This document shows, in pieces, positions 1 through 7,920 of a DNA stretch of 64,000 nt; the stretch's first letter is position 1; the number at the start of each line of letters is the position of its first letter. Both the position numbers and the translations under genes were made by a program. The notes beneath the pieces were generated by a model, which searched no databases, was not told where the DNA came from, and worked only from the letters and a program-made list of their open reading frames with translations. Origin of the DNA: an uncultured Lachnospiraceae bacterium (GTDB taxonomy: Bacteria > Bacillota > Clostridia > Lachnospirales > Lachnospiraceae); assembly GCA_949051815.1 (NCBI GenBank), contig CARQVR010000003.1, positions 83,985 through 147,984 on the forward strand, written 5' to 3'.

Positions 1-364
1 GCTCCTCCGAGGCCTCCGACTTAAAAACCGGCTGTCTTACGGAAAGACCGATATTTCCCACATATTCCGCCGCCTGCGTGCCGCTGAATCCTACCCACAC
101 ATAGGTCCACGGCTCCTCTTCATCCGCCTGATAAAAGGCCAGCTCATCAGGCATAATCAAAAAACCGTACCCTGCTTCCAGCGGATACTCTTCTCCGCCG
201 ATTGTAAATTTTCCCTTGCCGCTGAGAATATAGTGAATCAGATAATGGGGCTTTAAGGCCGGTCCGAAACTGTGCATCGGCTCCGTCCGGGAAAGGCCGC
301 AGCAGTTCACATACAGACTGCCCGTCTGCTCTCCCGCAAATTCCAGTTTATATGCTTTTTCCAT
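1..364 (-). CDS. AraC-family regulator, N-terminal sensing domain only (cut by window edge)
   Basis: About 121 residues are visible, beginning MEKAYKLEFAG, and the frame stays open to the window edge. The segment is a cupin-like AraC ligand-binding domain: a beta-rich stretch with HYLIHYILSGKG, an EEYPLEAGYGFLIMPDE turn and PWTYVWVGFSG, all typical of AraC sugar-responsive regulators. The DNA-binding C-terminal helices would lie outside the window. The gene diverges from the kinase/aldolase operon at 664-2660, with about 300 nt between the two start codons, so it is a reasonable candidate regulator of that operon. The domain assignment is fairly sure; the target is inference. Confidence 0.8.
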   Translation of the reverse strand, partial: MEKAYKLEFAGEQTGSLYVNCCGLSRTEPMHSFGPALKPHYLIHYILSGKGKFTIGGEEYPLEAGYGFLIMPDELAFYQADEEEPWTYVWVGFSGTQAAEYVGNIGLSVRQPVFKSEASEE

Positions 365-575
365 AGGCTTCTCCTATCTATGGCACCGGCGGCGTCAATG
401 CAACCAGCCGTCTTTTCAACATTTTTATTCAGGCTCAGATTCGCGTTTCTAAAGTCCTTTTGTCTCCTGCCTTCCTATATATTTTATTATATTACATATA
501 CAATAGTTGTCCACAGAAACTGCCACCTCTTTTTTTAAATCGTAAACTTGTCGTCCCTGCACAGCAAGAAACGCA

Positions 576-614
576 TTGAAAGAAATCAACTTTTTTTATA
601 TGATAAAAGTATCA
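576..614 (+). promoter_or_regulatory. Promoter of the kinase/aldolase operon, with a small dyad
   Basis: A -35 TTGAAA (576-581) and a -10 TATGAT (599-604) are separated by 17 bp. A perfect 5-bp inverted repeat TGATA-AAAG-TATCA (601-614) overlaps the -10 and the expected transcription start, so it could be an operator. The neighbouring divergent AraC gene is a candidate binder, but that is a guess. Confidence 0.65.
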
Positions 615-663
615 ATTGGTGTATGTGATGAATCTTCTTATGGGGGTAGAATAACAAAATCGG

Positions 664-1794
664 ATGATGAGAAAAAAAGTAATAGCAGCAGGTCACATCT
701 GTCTTGATATTACTCCGGTTTTTCCGGATATGGAGGCAGCGCATCTGGAAGATGTTCTGTCTCCCGGAAAACTGATCCAGATGAAAGAAGCGGATGTGCA
801 CACAGGCGGTTCTGTCGCAAACACAGGACTGGCCATGAAAATATTGGGGGCGGACGTTACACTGATGGGCGGGATCGGAAACGACGCATTTGGAGAAATG
901 ATCCTGAACATATTAAAACAATATGATGCGGATTCCGGTATGCTGATCTCTGACAGATTGTCAACTTCATATACCGTGGTAATCGCTGTCCCGGGAATTG
1001 ACCGGATTTTTCTTCATAACCCCGGAGCAAACAACGCCTTTCAGACAAGCGACATCCCGGAGGAAACACTGGAAGGTGTTTCGCTGTTTCACTTCGGATA
1101 TCCTCCGCTGATGAAAACCATGTATGAAAATGACGGGGCAGAGCTTGTAAAGCTTATGAGACGGATGAAGGCGGCCGGTATTGCAACCTCACTGGATATG
1201 GCTTCGGTTGACGCTGCATCAGAAGCAGGGCAGGCCGACTGGGAGAAAATTCTGAATCGGGTACTTCCCCATGTGGATTTTTTTGTCCCGAGCGTGGAGG
1301 AATTATGCTTTATGCTGGATCGTAAGCGCTTTGAAGAATGGCAGCAAAGAGCTGACGGCGGTGATATCACGGAATTTCTGAGTGTGGAAACCGATATCAG
1401 GCCCCTGGCAGAAAAATGCATGGAACTGGGCACAAAAATTCTCCTCATTAAGTGCGGCGCACCGGGTATTTATTACCGGACGGCATCCAAAGAAGCCATT
1501 CAGCAAATCGGCGGCAATATTGCGCTAAATCCGGAAGAATGGGCAGAGAAAGAAGGTTTTGAAAGCAGTTATGTACCGGAAAGGCTGGTCTCTGGAACAG
1601 GCGCCGGAGATACAAGCATCGCCGCTTTTTTGACGGCAGCGTTGGAGGGATGCTCTCTGGAAGAATCCCTTCATCTGGCAGCGGCAACCGGCGCATCCTG
1701 TGTTGCTTCCTATGACGCCTTAAGCGGATTAAAAACATTTGATGAACTTCGGGAAAAGATAAAACAAGGCTGGCAGAAGATAAACGCCGGTTAA
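664..1794 (+). CDS. PfkB-family carbohydrate kinase
   Basis: This 376-residue protein has the ribokinase/PfkB layout. The N-terminal di-glycine motif is HTGGSVANTG near residues 46-55. The C-terminal ATP and catalytic signature is GTGAGDTSIAAF near residues 316-327, with the catalytic Asp inside GAGD. It should phosphorylate a sugar or sugar phosphate in the cytoplasm using ATP. The next gene, 20 nt downstream, is a class II aldolase, which suggests that the kinase makes a ketose bisphosphate that the aldolase cleaves (for example from tagatose-6-P or fructose-phosphate). At 376 residues it is somewhat longer than the usual 300-330. Two adjacent ATG codons (664 and 667) could both start translation. 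The exact substrate cannot be read from sequence. Confidence 0.88.
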   Translation: MMRKKVIAAGHICLDITPVFPDMEAAHLEDVLSPGKLIQMKEADVHTGGSVANTGLAMKILGADVTLMGGIGNDAFGEMILNILKQYDADSGMLISDRLSTSYTVVIAVPGIDRIFLHNPGANNAFQTSDIPEETLEGVSLFHFGYPPLMKTMYENDGAELVKLMRRMKAAGIATSLDMASVDAASEAGQADWEKILNRVLPHVDFFVPSVEELCFMLDRKRFEEWQQRADGGDITEFLSVETDIRPLAEKCMELGTKILLIKCGAPGIYYRTASKEAIQQIGGNIALNPEEWAEKEGFESSYVPERLVSGTGAGDTSIAAFLTAALEGCSLEESLHLAAATGASCVASYDALSGLKTFDELREKIKQGWQKINAG

Positions 1795-1814
1795 AACAGG
1801 AGGAGGAAAAAATA

Positions 1815-2660
1815 ATGTTAGTAAATATGCGCGATATATTACTTCCCGCAAAGGAAGGCGGTTACGGCGTCGGTTTCTTTAATGCGGTCAATGTCGAAAT
1901 GGCACGGGCAATCATCGAAACCGCAGAAGAATTACAGGCGCCGGTTATGGTCGGGACTGCCGAAATCCTTCTTCCGGTGATGGAATTGGAAAGAGTAGCC
2001 GAATATTTAATCCCGATGGCGAAAAAGGCAAGCGTTCCCGTCTGTGTTCATTATGACCACGGCCTGACATTTGAAAGATGCATGGAGGCATTAAATCTTG
2101 GCTTTACGTCGATTATGTATGATTGTTCTACCGCCTGCTACGGGGAAAACGTAGAAAAAGTCGCTGAGATAGTGAAAATCTGCCACGCTGTACACGTTAC
2201 GGTAGAAGGAGAGCTTGGCCATGTCGGCGACAATGCAGGATCCGGAAAACTGGAAAACCCAAGTGATTATTTTACGGATCCGGAGACGGCAATGGATTTT
2301 GCCGCGAAAACAGGCATAGATGCTTTGGCAGTCGCTGTGGGAAACGCACACGGAGACTACACGTTTCCGCCTAAATTGGATTTCGAACGGATTCAGACGA
2401 TTGCGGAAAAAACAAACCTTCCCTTGGTGCTTCACGGCGGTTCCGGGCTGTCAGACGAAGATTTTCAAAAGGCGGTAAAACTCGGCGTATCAAAAATAAA
2501 TATTTTTACGGATATTGACAAAGCCGGTAAGCGTGGGCTGGAAGCCAGTATTGCAGCCGGAGAAAAATCTATGATGGGACTTATCCCGTATGAAATTGCC
2601 GAAATGAAAAAGGTGGTAAAAGAAAAAATATTGTTATTTGGCTCCGACGCAAAAGCGTGA
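1815..2660 (+). CDS. Class II ketose-bisphosphate aldolase (FbaA/KbaY/GatY family)
   Basis: The 281-residue protein matches the zinc-dependent aldolase family. It starts with MLVNMRDILLPAKEGGYGVGFFNAVNVE. The metal and catalytic region CVHYDHG lies near residue 77, SIMYDCS near residue 97, a glycine-rich VEGELGHVG follows, and the phosphate-binding HGGSG lies near residue 210. It would cleave a ketose-1,6-bisphosphate (fructose or tagatose type) to DHAP and glyceraldehyde-3-phosphate. A strong AGGAGGA site precedes the ATG. It sits 20 nt after the PfkB kinase, so the pair is almost certainly one operon. Substrate choice between fructose and tagatose bisphosphate is not resolved. Confidence 0.88.
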   Translation: MLVNMRDILLPAKEGGYGVGFFNAVNVEMARAIIETAEELQAPVMVGTAEILLPVMELERVAEYLIPMAKKASVPVCVHYDHGLTFERCMEALNLGFTSIMYDCSTACYGENVEKVAEIVKICHAVHVTVEGELGHVGDNAGSGKLENPSDYFTDPETAMDFAAKTGIDALAVAVGNAHGDYTFPPKLDFERIQTIAEKTNLPLVLHGGSGLSDEDFQKAVKLGVSKINIFTDIDKAGKRGLEASIAAGEKSMMGLIPYEIAEMKKVVKEKILLFGSDAKA

Positions 2661-2800
2661 GCGCCGGTACTGAAAAGAAATAACGATGCGGGTGTCAGAC
2701 AATCCCGGACAAATGAGTCAGATGCGCGTGTAACACAGCACCCGGCTCATTGCCCGCGGAAAGAAACGGCACCCGCACGCTCTGTAAAGAAAAGCGGATA

Positions 2801-3901
2801 TCACGGTTTTTCCGGCTTATAGTTTTCCACATCTGCAAGCAGTTTCTCCCACGCCTCCTCGTGCTCCACATAGTAGATGGGACATTTCTTACCGCCGCAG
2901 TCATAATGCCGCAGAATATCGTCCACGGACAAATGGTATTCCTGTGTCAGCCAGGCAAGTGTATGTACCAGCGTATCATAAGTTTCCTGCGTGAACTCTC
3001 CGTTTTCATCCACATAACAGCACTCTATCGAAACGGAGTCCTCATTTCTGGTCGCCACCGCATAAGCCTGCTCCTCTAACGGAATGCACTGGATCAGTTC
3101 ACCCTCATAGCCGATGATAAAATGCGCGCTTGCCGACCGCTCCTGTGTCGTAGCCAGATTGGCAAAATAACTGCGGTTCTGCGCCGCCGAAGTGCCCGGA
3201 TTCGCGGTATAGTGCACAAAAACGCTCTTAATTTTTCTAAGCTCCGTTCCTGGTCTGGAAAAATCATTCGGTTCCAGATAATCCACCATAATCTCCGGCG
3301 GCTGAATCCGGTTCGCCTCTGTTTTTTCCGACATAACCTCCACAATACCCCTGCCTCCGCTTGGTTTTGTGCTGTGAAGCATACGGTAAACAGCCCCGGT
3401 AGTCTGGTAAATCAGAATCAGACACACACCGATCATAAGAAATACAAACAGGCGGTAGAGATTGAGCCGCCGCTTCCTCGCCCTGCGCCGCTTAACAGAA
3501 TTTACCGGACGCGGATTGCCCGTATAGCGGCGGTCCGGATACGGCCTGGAACGGGCACTTCTCTGCACGGAGCGGACCTGCTCACGGTCTGCAAGACGCA
3601 TCATGCGGGTATCGTCGGATTCTCTGGAAATTTCCCACAGATCCAGATTCTCCAGGCCGTCCCTGTCGGCGCTGCGCCGGCTTGCGCTCTCTTTGCCGTT
3701 TCGTGCGCTCCTGTGTGCACCGCTGCCCGCTCTCTTCTGCGAGCCGCCGCCATAAATGACGCTTATATTGTCTCTTGCGCTTTTCCCGCGCGCACTTCCT
3801 GACCTGCTTCCCGTTCCGCTCTGTTTTCTGCGTCTTTCTACGGCATATTCCGCCCTGTTCCGCGGGACACTTCCCGCGTCGCTCCTCTGTGCCTGTCCCA
3901 T
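2801..3901 (-). CDS. Membrane-anchored N-acetylmuramoyl-L-alanine amidase (Amidase_2)
   Basis: The protein has 366 residues. Residues 1-148 are very basic, Arg/Ser-rich and low complexity, with no signal peptide. A single membrane segment follows at about 149-174 (YRLFVFLMIGVCLILIYQ). The C-terminal amidase_2/PGRP domain runs from about 205 to 355. Zinc ligands are visible at H230 (FVHYTANPG), H332 (RHYDCGG) and C340 (KKCP). It should cleave the bond between muramic acid and the stem peptide outside the membrane, with the long basic tail in the cytoplasm, where it could bind nucleic acid or acidic partners. That tail is unusual for the family. The gene is preceded by leader element copy A. 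Confidence 0.85.
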   Translation of the reverse strand: MGQAQRSDAGSVPRNRAEYAVERRRKQSGTGSRSGSARGKSARDNISVIYGGGSQKRAGSGAHRSARNGKESASRRSADRDGLENLDLWEISRESDDTRMMRLADREQVRSVQRSARSRPYPDRRYTGNPRPVNSVKRRRARKRRLNLYRLFVFLMIGVCLILIYQTTGAVYRMLHSTKPSGGRGIVEVMSEKTEANRIQPPEIMVDYLEPNDFSRPGTELRKIKSVFVHYTANPGTSAAQNRSYFANLATTQERSASAHFIIGYEGELIQCIPLEEQAYAVATRNEDSVSIECCYVDENGEFTQETYDTLVHTLAWLTQEYHLSVDDILRHYDCGGKKCPIYYVEHEEAWEKLLADVENYKPEKP

Positions 3902-3972
3902 GTGTTCCCCTCTCTTTTGTACTTCTCACACTAACCTCCATGTCACTGCTTTACCGCGACACAAATCCGTGC

Positions 3973-4067
3973 GGAGAATGCCGTATTTCAGGCATTCTCC
4001 TGCGTGAAACTTAGTACTTCTTAGCGAAGCAGCCTCTGCTATTGAGCTTTAGAAGTACTTTTCATGC
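3973..4067 (-). promoter_or_regulatory. Structured leader element, copy A (before the amidase gene)
   Basis: Read on the minus strand, a closing stem is formed by GCATGAAA (4067-4060) and TTTCACGC (4009-4002), 7 of 8 paired. It encloses a 9-bp stem AGTACTTCT (minus-strand reading; AGAAGTACT on + at 4051-4059, partner 4013-4021). A perfect 10-bp hairpin GGAGAATGCC/GGCATTCTCC (3973-4000) follows, 71 nt before the amidase ATG. No T-run follows the last hairpin, so it is not a simple terminator. Similar elements occur at 16512-16587 and 45545-45658. A further partial match, GTACTTCTCACACTA (3919-3933), lies between this copy and the start codon and is identical to the promoter-distal end of copy B. 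Confidence 0.7.
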
Positions 4068-4185
4068 TATTGTAGTACGTCAATCTTTAAAATTTCTCTA
4101 AAAACCGACATGCTTCTACGCTTTTATATATTAGAGCGGGGAACTTAAGAAAAAGGTTACATAATTCTTAATATTTTTTTATTTT

Positions 4186-6636
4186 TCACTCTGCTGACGG
4201 CGTCGAAAGATATGTCTCCACCGCCACATGCAAATCCGACAGCCCTTCCCGGAAAGTCTGCGCATCCTCATAACCCGCATTCTGCAATCCGGAAATATTC
4301 TTTTCCAGCTCTTCTCTGTAATACACCTTCATATCGGAGTCTGCCCCGGACAAGTTCCTGATTTCCATGCCGATCTCATCCACATTCCCAATCGCATAAA
4401 ACAGCATCGCCGCATTAAAATACAGCATGTCCTGATCTTCTTTCGTCATATAATCAGTGCTCATCTCATAATCGAACCGCAGAGAATAAGGTTCCTCCAT
4501 CGTCTGCATGGAAAACCCGCCCACACGACTCAGCGTGGGTGGCAGGGGCAGAGCATCAATCAGCGCGCCCACCTTTACATGATCCCCTGCATAGGGGGTC
4601 CGGTTCGCAGTCATGGCGTCAAACAGCGCCTCCCGCCGCTCCCGGTTCAGGCTCAAAATAACCACCTGACCTGTAATCCCTTTCAGCTCTTTGTCAATGA
4701 ACGTCATTTCCTTCTGGTATTTGTCCTTCACCTTCCCATCAAAATCTGCCCTGACGTAGACATAGCAGCCAGAATACAGCTCATCCACATTGACCTCCTG
4801 CGGCTGGGAAGTAATCGTCACAATCTGCTCATTCGGCAGATAATCTGACTTGCCTTCCTCTTCCTGCACATCCGTTTCGCTAAACGTATGGTCATCTATG
4901 ATATAAGTGGTGTCGTCGTTCGTATCTGTGCCGGGCACACCTTTCGCTGCCACATCTCCCGCTGCCGCCTCATCTGCGCCGGGCAGATGGTCTGGCATGG
5001 CCTGATCTTCGGATGCCGCCTCCTCTGCCGGCGTATAAGTATGCTCTGTACGAAAGCTGCTTTCATCCGGCTGCCCCGTGACAATAATATGCTCGTCCGG
5101 CAAGTAATCCGCCTTTTCTTCCGTTTCAGACCCGCCTTCCATGATCTCCTCGTGACCTGCAATACCCTCCTCTGGAATATAAATATCCTCATGCGATAAA
5201 ACACCCTGTCCCGCAGGCGTATAGGTGTGCTCTGTCCTCGAAAGCGGCTCCCCCAGATATGCCCGCAGCAGATAATTATAGCCATAATCACCGACGGGCA
5301 TAACCTCCCGCCCTTCATCCACCAGCTCCAGTGCGTCTTTGAGCGGCATTCTGGAAAACCGCCCCACTTCCTTCTGCGCGGCAATATGATATATGATAAC
5401 CTCATCACTTTCTTCCCCAGCCACACAGCCGCTGATGCCGCCGATACTTGCTGGCAGCGGTATCTGCATATCCGCCCCCGTAACCGTCAGGCCCGCCTGC
5501 GCGTCAACCGGCATCCCGTGAAACCGTGCGTCTCTGGTAAAGACAAAAAGACATGCCGCCGCTATCAGAACCAGGGCGCCCACCGCAGCCGTGCAGAGAA
5601 CCTTTGGCTCCTTTACGATAAACTGAATCCGTTCCTTCACACGCCTTCCGCTGCCGGTCATGGTCGTCGCCGTGCAGATCAGATCCGACACACGTCCTTT
5701 TCTCGTGATAATGGAGAGAAGCGTCTCCCCATAGGAAATTCTTTCCCCTTCGCCCAGCATTGCCAGAGCGCCCTCGTCACAGGCCAGCTCACAGTCCCGT
5801 TTGGAGCAGACCGCAGCGACCCATACCAACGGATGAAACCAGTACACCGCCACCAGCACACTGCGAAGAAGCGCCCATACGCTGTCCCCGTGCTTTTTGT
5901 GGACAAGCTCATGAACCACCACATGCCGCAGTCTTTCCGTATCACCGATTACATCCGCTGTCAGATATACCGCCTCATGTCTCGGAAACCCGTACAGACA
6001 GGGCGAAGAAATCCCTTCCGCAAGATAAAACGCGGGCAGGCGGCATTTTTTTCCGGATAAATACCGGCTCTTTTGTCTCCCGGCGAAATCTTTTCCATCC
6101 CACAGGTCCGCTGCCGCCCTTACCTCTTCCGGCAGATCAAAGGGCTTTCTGGTCTTCCTCAGCCGCCGGCTGAATACAATATTGGCAGCCAAAATCCACA
6201 CACCCACAATAAACGCGCCAAGTCCCCAAAAAAACCATAATACATCCAATCGGGAAAACCCTAATCTTCCCGCCACAAACACGGCAGTCGGTCCGTCCTC
6301 AGGCATACCCTCCAGCGTCTCCCTGATCTCATCTGTCGTAAACAGGCGAAACAGGATACTGCCCGAATTTACCGTTATCTGAACAGGCTCCTCCAGTCGG
6401 ATAACCTCTTCCAGCCGCCCGGTTAAACCACTCTCGTCCTCTTCCACCAGATCCATCAGGCGGAATCCGGACAGCGAGCCCAGATCAAACTCCGCCGAAA
6501 CCGGAATGATCAACCGGAGCGCTGCCAAAAGCCAGAGCGCATATTGCAGTCTGCTGCTGATTTTTCCGCGGAATACCCGCCGGATCAGCAGAACGCATAA
6601 TATCAGAACCGTTGATGTAATCAATATCTCTTTCAT
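4186..6636 (-). CDS. BlaR1-like M56 membrane metallopeptidase with a large extracytoplasmic tail
   Basis: The protein has 816 residues. The N-terminal about 375 residues form the M56 peptidase: membrane segments near 4-18, 31-48 and 132-152, the zinc motif HELVH at 242-246, a following CELACDEGAL motif, and a membrane segment near 350-370 (AAVGALVLIAAACLFVF). After that comes about 440 residues outside the membrane, rich in Glu/Asp/Pro, with internal repeats: RTEHTYTPA twice and DYLP-[DN]-E twice. There is no penicillin-binding sensor domain as in true BlaR1, so the stimulus is unknown. It lies directly downstream of a BlaI-type repressor. In this family the activated peptidase leads to loss of the repressor. 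Reading MKEILITSTVLIL as the start fits a membrane insertion. Confidence 0.85.
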   Translation of the reverse strand: MKEILITSTVLILCVLLIRRVFRGKISSRLQYALWLLAALRLIIPVSAEFDLGSLSGFRLMDLVEEDESGLTGRLEEVIRLEEPVQITVNSGSILFRLFTTDEIRETLEGMPEDGPTAVFVAGRLGFSRLDVLWFFWGLGAFIVGVWILAANIVFSRRLRKTRKPFDLPEEVRAAADLWDGKDFAGRQKSRYLSGKKCRLPAFYLAEGISSPCLYGFPRHEAVYLTADVIGDTERLRHVVVHELVHKKHGDSVWALLRSVLVAVYWFHPLVWVAAVCSKRDCELACDEGALAMLGEGERISYGETLLSIITRKGRVSDLICTATTMTGSGRRVKERIQFIVKEPKVLCTAAVGALVLIAAACLFVFTRDARFHGMPVDAQAGLTVTGADMQIPLPASIGGISGCVAGEESDEVIIYHIAAQKEVGRFSRMPLKDALELVDEGREVMPVGDYGYNYLLRAYLGEPLSRTEHTYTPAGQGVLSHEDIYIPEEGIAGHEEIMEGGSETEEKADYLPDEHIIVTGQPDESSFRTEHTYTPAEEAASEDQAMPDHLPGADEAAAGDVAAKGVPGTDTNDDTTYIIDDHTFSETDVQEEEGKSDYLPNEQIVTITSQPQEVNVDELYSGCYVYVRADFDGKVKDKYQKEMTFIDKELKGITGQVVILSLNRERREALFDAMTANRTPYAGDHVKVGALIDALPLPPTLSRVGGFSMQTMEEPYSLRFDYEMSTDYMTKEDQDMLYFNAAMLFYAIGNVDEIGMEIRNLSGADSDMKVYYREELEKNISGLQNAGYEDAQTFREGLSDLHVAVETYLSTPSAE

Positions 6637-6703
6637 GTCCGCCTATCCTCCATCTTTCCCTTATGACTGCCGCTTTACCGCAGCCGGTTCTTATCTCCCC
6701 CGC

Positions 6704-7096
6704 TCATTTCCCGCTCTCATGATGTCCCGTTCTGTTTTTTCGCGCCTGTTCCAGAATGCCATACAGCTCCTGTATCTCCTCCTCCGACAGCGCCTGATCT
6801 TCCACCATGGCGTTAACCATCATGCCCAGACTTCCCCGGTATACTTTCTGTAAAAACCCTCTGGTTTCCTGCATGGAAACTTCCTCCCTTGTCACCAGCG
6901 GATAAAAGATCTTCGCCCGTCCGCCGTCCCTGTGGGCAACCGCCCCTTTCTTTTCCATGCGGGAAAGCATCGTGATCACAATATGCTTATCCCAACCCGT
7001 CTCTTTTCCCAATTCATTTTTCAATTCTGTGATCGTACTCTCACGCTCCCAGAGCAGATTCATAATTTTCCATTCCCCGTCTGACAAACTAACCAT
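6704..7096 (-). CDS. BlaI/MecI-family transcriptional repressor
   Basis: The 130-residue protein starts MVSLSDGEWKIMNLLWERES and is a winged helix typical of BlaI/MecI. The recognition region is around TELKNELGKETGWDKHIVITMLSRMEKKGAVAH, followed by the family's wing (GGRAKIFYPLVTREE) and a C-terminal dimerisation helix pair (about 70-120). It should repress its own operon and be inactivated when the M56 partner is triggered. The M56 gene starts 67 nt downstream. Upstream lies a strong promoter carrying a GGTATAC dyad, which is the likely autoregulatory operator. Confidence 0.92.
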   Translation of the reverse strand: MVSLSDGEWKIMNLLWERESTITELKNELGKETGWDKHIVITMLSRMEKKGAVAHRDGGRAKIFYPLVTREEVSMQETRGFLQKVYRGSLGMMVNAMVEDQALSEEEIQELYGILEQARKNRTGHHESGK

Positions 7097-7215
7097 GTCG
7101 TCTCCTTCCTTTCTTCCGCGCTTCTGCCCCTTTTAACCGATCCTCTTACGGCGCGCAAAGTGGTTCCGGTGTTCCTGCATCCCGCTATTATTATGTATCT
7201 CAATTGGCATATTTT

Positions 7216-7272
7216 GGTATACGAATGTATACCTTCCGCTTCTATCATACATGCAAGGTATACGCCTGTCAA
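7216..7272 (-). promoter_or_regulatory. Promoter and operator of the blaI/M56 operon
   Basis: On the minus strand, -35 TTGACA (7272-7267) and -10 TATGAT (7249-7244) are exactly 17 bp apart. A perfect dyad, GGTATAC-GAAT-GTATACC (7216-7233), lies just downstream of the -10. A matching GGTATAC half-site (7257-7263) sits inside the spacer. This placement fits a repressor that blocks its own promoter. BlaI operators in staphylococci have TACA/TGTA cores, so this site has a related but distinct core. Confidence 0.8.
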
Positions 7273-7307
7273 CCCTTTATGGCGCCAATAAAAAAGATCC
7301 ACTGTAC

Positions 7308-7338
7308 AAAAAACAGGAAACCCGATCCGGATCTCCTG
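7308..7338 (-). terminator. Intrinsic terminator after the small membrane protein gene
   Basis: On the minus strand a CAGGA...TCCTG stem contains an inner GATCCGGATC palindrome and is followed by six T. It lies between the small membrane protein gene (ending 7404) and the blaI promoter. Confidence 0.65.
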
Positions 7339-7403
7339 CCTTTTATTTCTCTATTTCTTTCTTTATTTCCTTACTGTAGATAGCGCAGGCTGCTCTGCTT
7401 ACC

Positions 7404-7844
7404 TCAAAAGCCTTCGCTGTACTTGCGGTAAAGCTCTTCCAGCTCCGCCTGATCCTGCTCGGACACATTTTCCTGCAAATACGCCTTGACCTCCGACAGG
7501 GAATTGCTGTCCACGCCGTCCCCCACAATCTCCATCACATCGGAGAGTGTGTCGCTGTCCGCATAACGTTCAATGATCTCCTCTGCTTTCTGTTTGTCGC
7601 CCTCATCCATGCCTTCTACGATCTCTTTGGCTTTCCCGGCCGCCTGCGGATCGCCAACACTCTCAAGCGCCTGTTTTACCGCCTGCTCCATCACCGTTTC
7701 GGAAACCTTTTTTGTCACGGCATGTTTCACTGTTCCCGTCAGCGCCCCGCTGGCAATGCCGACTGCCAGGGCAAGACCGGCTCCGAGTAAAAGTCCCAGA
7801 AAGATCACCGGAATAAGCCCTTTTTTCTTCTTTCTCCTGCTCAT
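7404..7844 (-). CDS. Small membrane-anchored protein of unknown function
   Basis: The start MSRRKKKKGLIPVIFLG at 7844 is chosen because a GGGAGAG site precedes it; an earlier in-frame start has none. The product is about 146 residues: a basic N-terminus, one membrane segment at about 9-30 (LIPVIFLGLLLGAGLALAVGIASG) and an acidic, helical, probably extracytoplasmic tail. The tail contains two similar stretches, AKEIVEGMDEGDKQKAEEIIERYADSDTLSDVMEIV and LSEVKAYLQENVSEQDQAELEELYRKYSEGF, which look like paired helical hairpins. I do not recognise a characterised family. It lies 76 nt downstream of proS and may be read through from it. Confidence 0.7.
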   Translation of the reverse strand: MSRRKKKKGLIPVIFLGLLLGAGLALAVGIASGALTGTVKHAVTKKVSETVMEQAVKQALESVGDPQAAGKAKEIVEGMDEGDKQKAEEIIERYADSDTLSDVMEIVGDGVDSNSLSEVKAYLQENVSEQDQAELEELYRKYSEGF

Positions 7845-7920
7845 TTTTTCTCTCCCATATGCACAGTCTGTTCGGGCAGTTCTCAAAACAATACCCTGTC
7901 ATTTCGACAAACCTGAAAAA

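Noticed and set aside
2661..2800. A terminator between the aldolase and amidase genes
   Set aside because: No clear hairpin with T-run was found; only GC-rich fragments are present.
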